6,363 bases of DNA from Christensenella sp. UBA7707. Lineage in GTDB: Bacteria > Bacillota > Clostridia > Christensenellales > CAG-138. Below the pieces are notes generated by a model. The model was given only the letters and a program-made list of their open reading frames with translations. It did not search any database and was not told the origin of the DNA. The stretch lies in the NCBI GenBank assembly GCA_002482435.1, contig DLFZ01000070.1, positions 1 through 6,363 of the forward strand, read 5' to 3'. Both the position numbers and the translations under genes were made by a program. Positions 5,240 through 6,363 of the stretch are shown here, piece after piece; position 1 is the stretch's first letter, and the number at the start of each line of letters is the position of its first letter.

Positions 5240-5431
5240 TTCAAAAATTGCACAACGCACGTCAGGTCAGCGGGTTCGTAAGTAAAACCCGGAGGCGTTG
5301 GCTCCTTTTATGAGGGAAGCAACGCCTTCCGCAAGGAAACATACAACACAAGCACTTTTCGGCCCAAACTCAGCACACCAGTTCGAGTCTGCGGCAGAAG
5401 GCCGGGAGGCTGGAATTTATGCGCCTTAAGA
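5240..5431 (-). other. Gene-free interval with tandem inverted repeats, possible structured RNA
   Basis: Together with 5143-5239 this is the longest stretch without a supported gene. On the minus strand it can form three successive hairpins. The first, 5404-5360, is CGGCC/GGCCG enclosing a CAGACTC/GAGTTTG stem. The second, 5330-5291, is GGAAGGCGTTG/CAACGCCTCC with one bulged base. The third, 5291-5271, is CGGGTT/AACCCG. A short hairpin followed by ATTTTT ends near 5244. One pair in the first stem is G-U on this strand but an A-C mismatch on the other, which favours a minus-strand RNA. I found no clear promoter, and the interval directly follows the terminator of the small membrane-protein gene. 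It resembles no RNA family that I can name. It could also be decayed coding sequence. Confidence 0.3.
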
Positions 5432-5458
5432 AAAAATGCCGCGTTTGGCGGCATTTTT
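5432..5458 (-). terminator. Intrinsic terminator after the small membrane-protein gene
   Basis: An 11-bp stem (AAAAATGCCGC/GCGGCATTTTT) with a five-base loop, with T runs on both strands, so it could act in either direction. On the minus strand it ends in TTTTTTC. It lies 22 bases after the stop of the 52-codon gene and supports that gene being real. Confidence 0.85.
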
Positions 5459-5480
5459 AATAAGTTAGGCCGACCGGTTT

Positions 5481-5639
5481 TTAACCGAGCGCCCGCGTTA
5501 CCGCGCGCCGCGTAAATTTTGCCGCGCGGCGGGAGTCGCGCATCATCCTGCGCGAAACATCCGGATACATCGAAAGAATTGCGGCCGAAGCAAGCGTGAT
5601 GCCCGCCGCCATGCCGATGACGATAGGTACGGCTTTCAT
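5481..5639 (-). CDS. Small single-pass membrane protein with basic tail
   Basis: A 52-residue protein, too short for many gene callers. Residues 4-24 are a continuous hydrophobic segment (VPIVIGMAAGITLASAAILS) that fits one membrane helix with small Gly and Ala faces. It is followed by a strongly basic tail containing SRRMMR, DSRRAAK and TRRAVTRALG. By the positive-inside rule the tail should face the cytoplasm. There is no signal-peptidase site that I trust. The ATG at 5639 has AAAGGAG about ten bases upstream, and a clean terminator follows 22 bases after the TAA. Both support a real gene. I do not recognise the family; the tail could contact acidic lipids, nucleic acid or a partner protein. 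It follows iscU after 106 bases, in an area where Clostridia often have mnmA or alaS. Confidence 0.75.
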   Translation of the reverse strand: MKAVPIVIGMAAGITLASAAILSMYPDVSRRMMRDSRRAAKFTRRAVTRALG

Positions 5640-5745
5640 AAACAAAATCTCCTTTCAAGACAGGCGTTTGTAACTTAGTTTGTCCGAAAGAAGATATGTT
5701 ATTGCTGTCATATGCTAGGCAAGTTTCCTTGCGTTTCCAGCTCGC

Positions 5746-6135
5746 TTATGCGTTTTTTTCGCCTTCCGACTTACGCTTATGATAATCGTCGATGGCGGCC
5801 TTGATGGCCTCCTCGGCAAGCACGGAGCAGTGAATCTTTACGGGCGGCAGGCCTTCAAGCGCCTCAACCACGGCAGTATTGGTAAGCCTCAGCGCCTCGT
5901 CCACGCTTTTGCCCTTAATAAGCTCCGTCGCCATGGAGCTGGTTGCAACGGCCGCGCCGCAACCAAACGTTTTGAAGCCCACATCCTCGATGATGCCGTC
6001 GTCGCTCACCTTGATGAACATCTGCATGATGTCGCCGCACTTGGCGTTGCCCACAAGGCCTACGCCGTTTGCGTCCTTAAGTTCACCCACATTGCGGGGG
6101 TGCTCAAAATGGTCAAGAACTTTTTCGGTATACAT
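5746..6135 (-). CDS. iscU: Fe-S cluster assembly scaffold IscU/NifU-like
   Basis: 129 residues, a single IscU domain without the extra NifU C-terminal domains. It receives sulfur from the cysteine desulfurase encoded just upstream, builds [2Fe-2S] or [4Fe-4S] clusters and hands them to apoproteins in the cytosol. The three cluster ligand cysteines are all visible: Cys33 in GNAKCGD with the adjacent Asp35, Cys59 in FGCGAAVATSS, and Cys103 in KIHCSVLAEEA with His102 beside it. The N-terminal YTEKVLDHFEHPRNVG is typical of the Clostridia nifU-like type. The ATG at 6135 has AAGGAGG seven bases upstream, and this site overlaps the TAA of the desulfurase gene, so the two are translationally linked. 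No terminator with a T-run follows. Confidence 0.97.
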   Translation of the reverse strand: MYTEKVLDHFEHPRNVGELKDANGVGLVGNAKCGDIMQMFIKVSDDGIIEDVGFKTFGCGAAVATSSMATELIKGKSVDEALRLTNTAVVEALEGLPPVKIHCSVLAEEAIKAAIDDYHKRKSEGEKNA

Positions 6136-6147
6136 AACGGTTCCTCC

Positions 6148-6363
6148 TTAATTTGCATGGTAGAGCGGAGACATCAGGCGCAGCCTTTCAACGACCTTCG
6201 GGAGCGTTTCAAGGACGTAGTCGATTTCCTCCTCGGTGGTTTCATCGCCCAAGGAAAGGCGCAGCGAACCGTGCGCGATCTCGTGCGGCATGCCCATGGC
6301 AAGAAGCACATGGGAAGGGTCGAGTGAACCTGAGGTGCAGGCGCTTCCGCTCGATGCGGCGAT
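6148..6363 (-). CDS. Cysteine desulfurase, C-terminal part
   Basis: The last 71 codons of a PLP-dependent cysteine desulfurase (NifS/IscS class), cut by the right edge of the window. The enzyme takes sulfur from cysteine, leaving alanine, and carries it as a persulfide on its active-site Cys to IscU. That loop is visible at the very start of the fragment: [18 protein letters not shown], with Cys in the SACTSGS motif. [20 protein letters not shown] then follows, the standard small-domain ending. The PLP-binding lysine and N-terminal part lie outside. The TAA stop (6150-6148) is embedded in the iscU ribosome binding site. NifS and IscS cannot be told apart from this fragment, so no symbol is given. 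Confidence 0.95.
   Translation of the reverse strand: MAASSGSACTSGSLDPSHVLLAMGMPHEIAHGSLRLSLGDETTEEEIDYVLETLPKVVERLRLMSPLYHAN

Noticed and set aside
5261..5330. SRP RNA-like wording (CAGGTC, GGGAAGCAACG) on the plus strand
   Set aside because: The conserved GGTCCGGAAGGAAGCAGC core and its enclosing helix are not present in order.
5372..5398. tRNA-like T-arm (CCAGTTCGAGTCTG) on the plus strand
   Set aside because: Only three of five T-stem pairs form, and no D-arm, anticodon arm or acceptor stem fits around it.
5308..5658. 116-codon minus-strand open frame across the small membrane-protein gene
   Set aside because: It is in a different frame from the well-signalled 52-codon gene, runs through the terminator hairpin, has low-complexity Arg/His/Pro content and matches no family that I know.
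5719..5732. GCAAG/CTTGC hairpin after iscU as a terminator
   Set aside because: Only five pairs with a GAAA loop and no following T-run.

Overview
All recognisable genes lie on the minus strand, so they read from high to low coordinates. Gene content and order are those of a Firmicutes chromosome, most likely a Clostridia-type organism. The support is nifS-iscU, the ireB (yrzL)-ruvX (yrrK)-DUF1292 (yrzB) trio, and the rpsB-tsf-pyrH-frr-uppS translation and envelope cluster. Short EF-Ts and strong AGGAGG ribosome binding sites agree. The assignment is inference; no rRNA or species marker is present. I see no insertion sequence, prophage, CRISPR array or tRNA, so this is mostly a core region with a few unusual details.

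Layout in transcription order. (1) 6363-5746: the 3' end of a cysteine desulfurase gene, then iscU, whose ribosome binding site overlaps the desulfurase stop codon. Together they make and load Fe-S clusters. (2) 5639-5432: a 52-codon gene for a small membrane protein with a basic tail, closed by a clear intrinsic terminator. (3) 5431-5143: about 290 bases without a convincing gene, holding several strong inverted repeats and then the ireB promoter. (4) 5142-3985: ireB, a terminator-like hairpin, ruvX and a DUF1292 gene, then another terminator. The alaS gene that often precedes ireB in Firmicutes is absent here.

(5) 3983-2363: an extended -10 promoter, a roughly 135-nt structured leader, rpsB and tsf, closed by a strong hairpin terminator. 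(6) 2317-1575: pyrH with its own terminator. (7) 1518-1075: a flavodoxin-family gene placed between pyrH and frr, an unusual insertion in a conserved cluster. (8) 1010-1: a possible promoter, frr, a small PASTA-like protein whose non-ATG start overlaps the frr stop, and the first 50 codons of uppS.

Functionally the window joins Fe-S assembly, rRNA maturation (RuvX), translation elongation and recycling (S2, EF-Ts, RRF), UMP supply for RNA and UDP-linked wall precursors (PyrH), and undecaprenyl carrier synthesis (UppS). IreB ties in Ser/Thr-kinase control of the cell wall. The points most worth a second look are the rpsB leader with two mutually exclusive folds, the hairpin-rich gap before ireB, the Trp-to-Gly change in the UppS signature, the small PASTA-like gene, and an orphan reading frame next to the flavodoxin gene.
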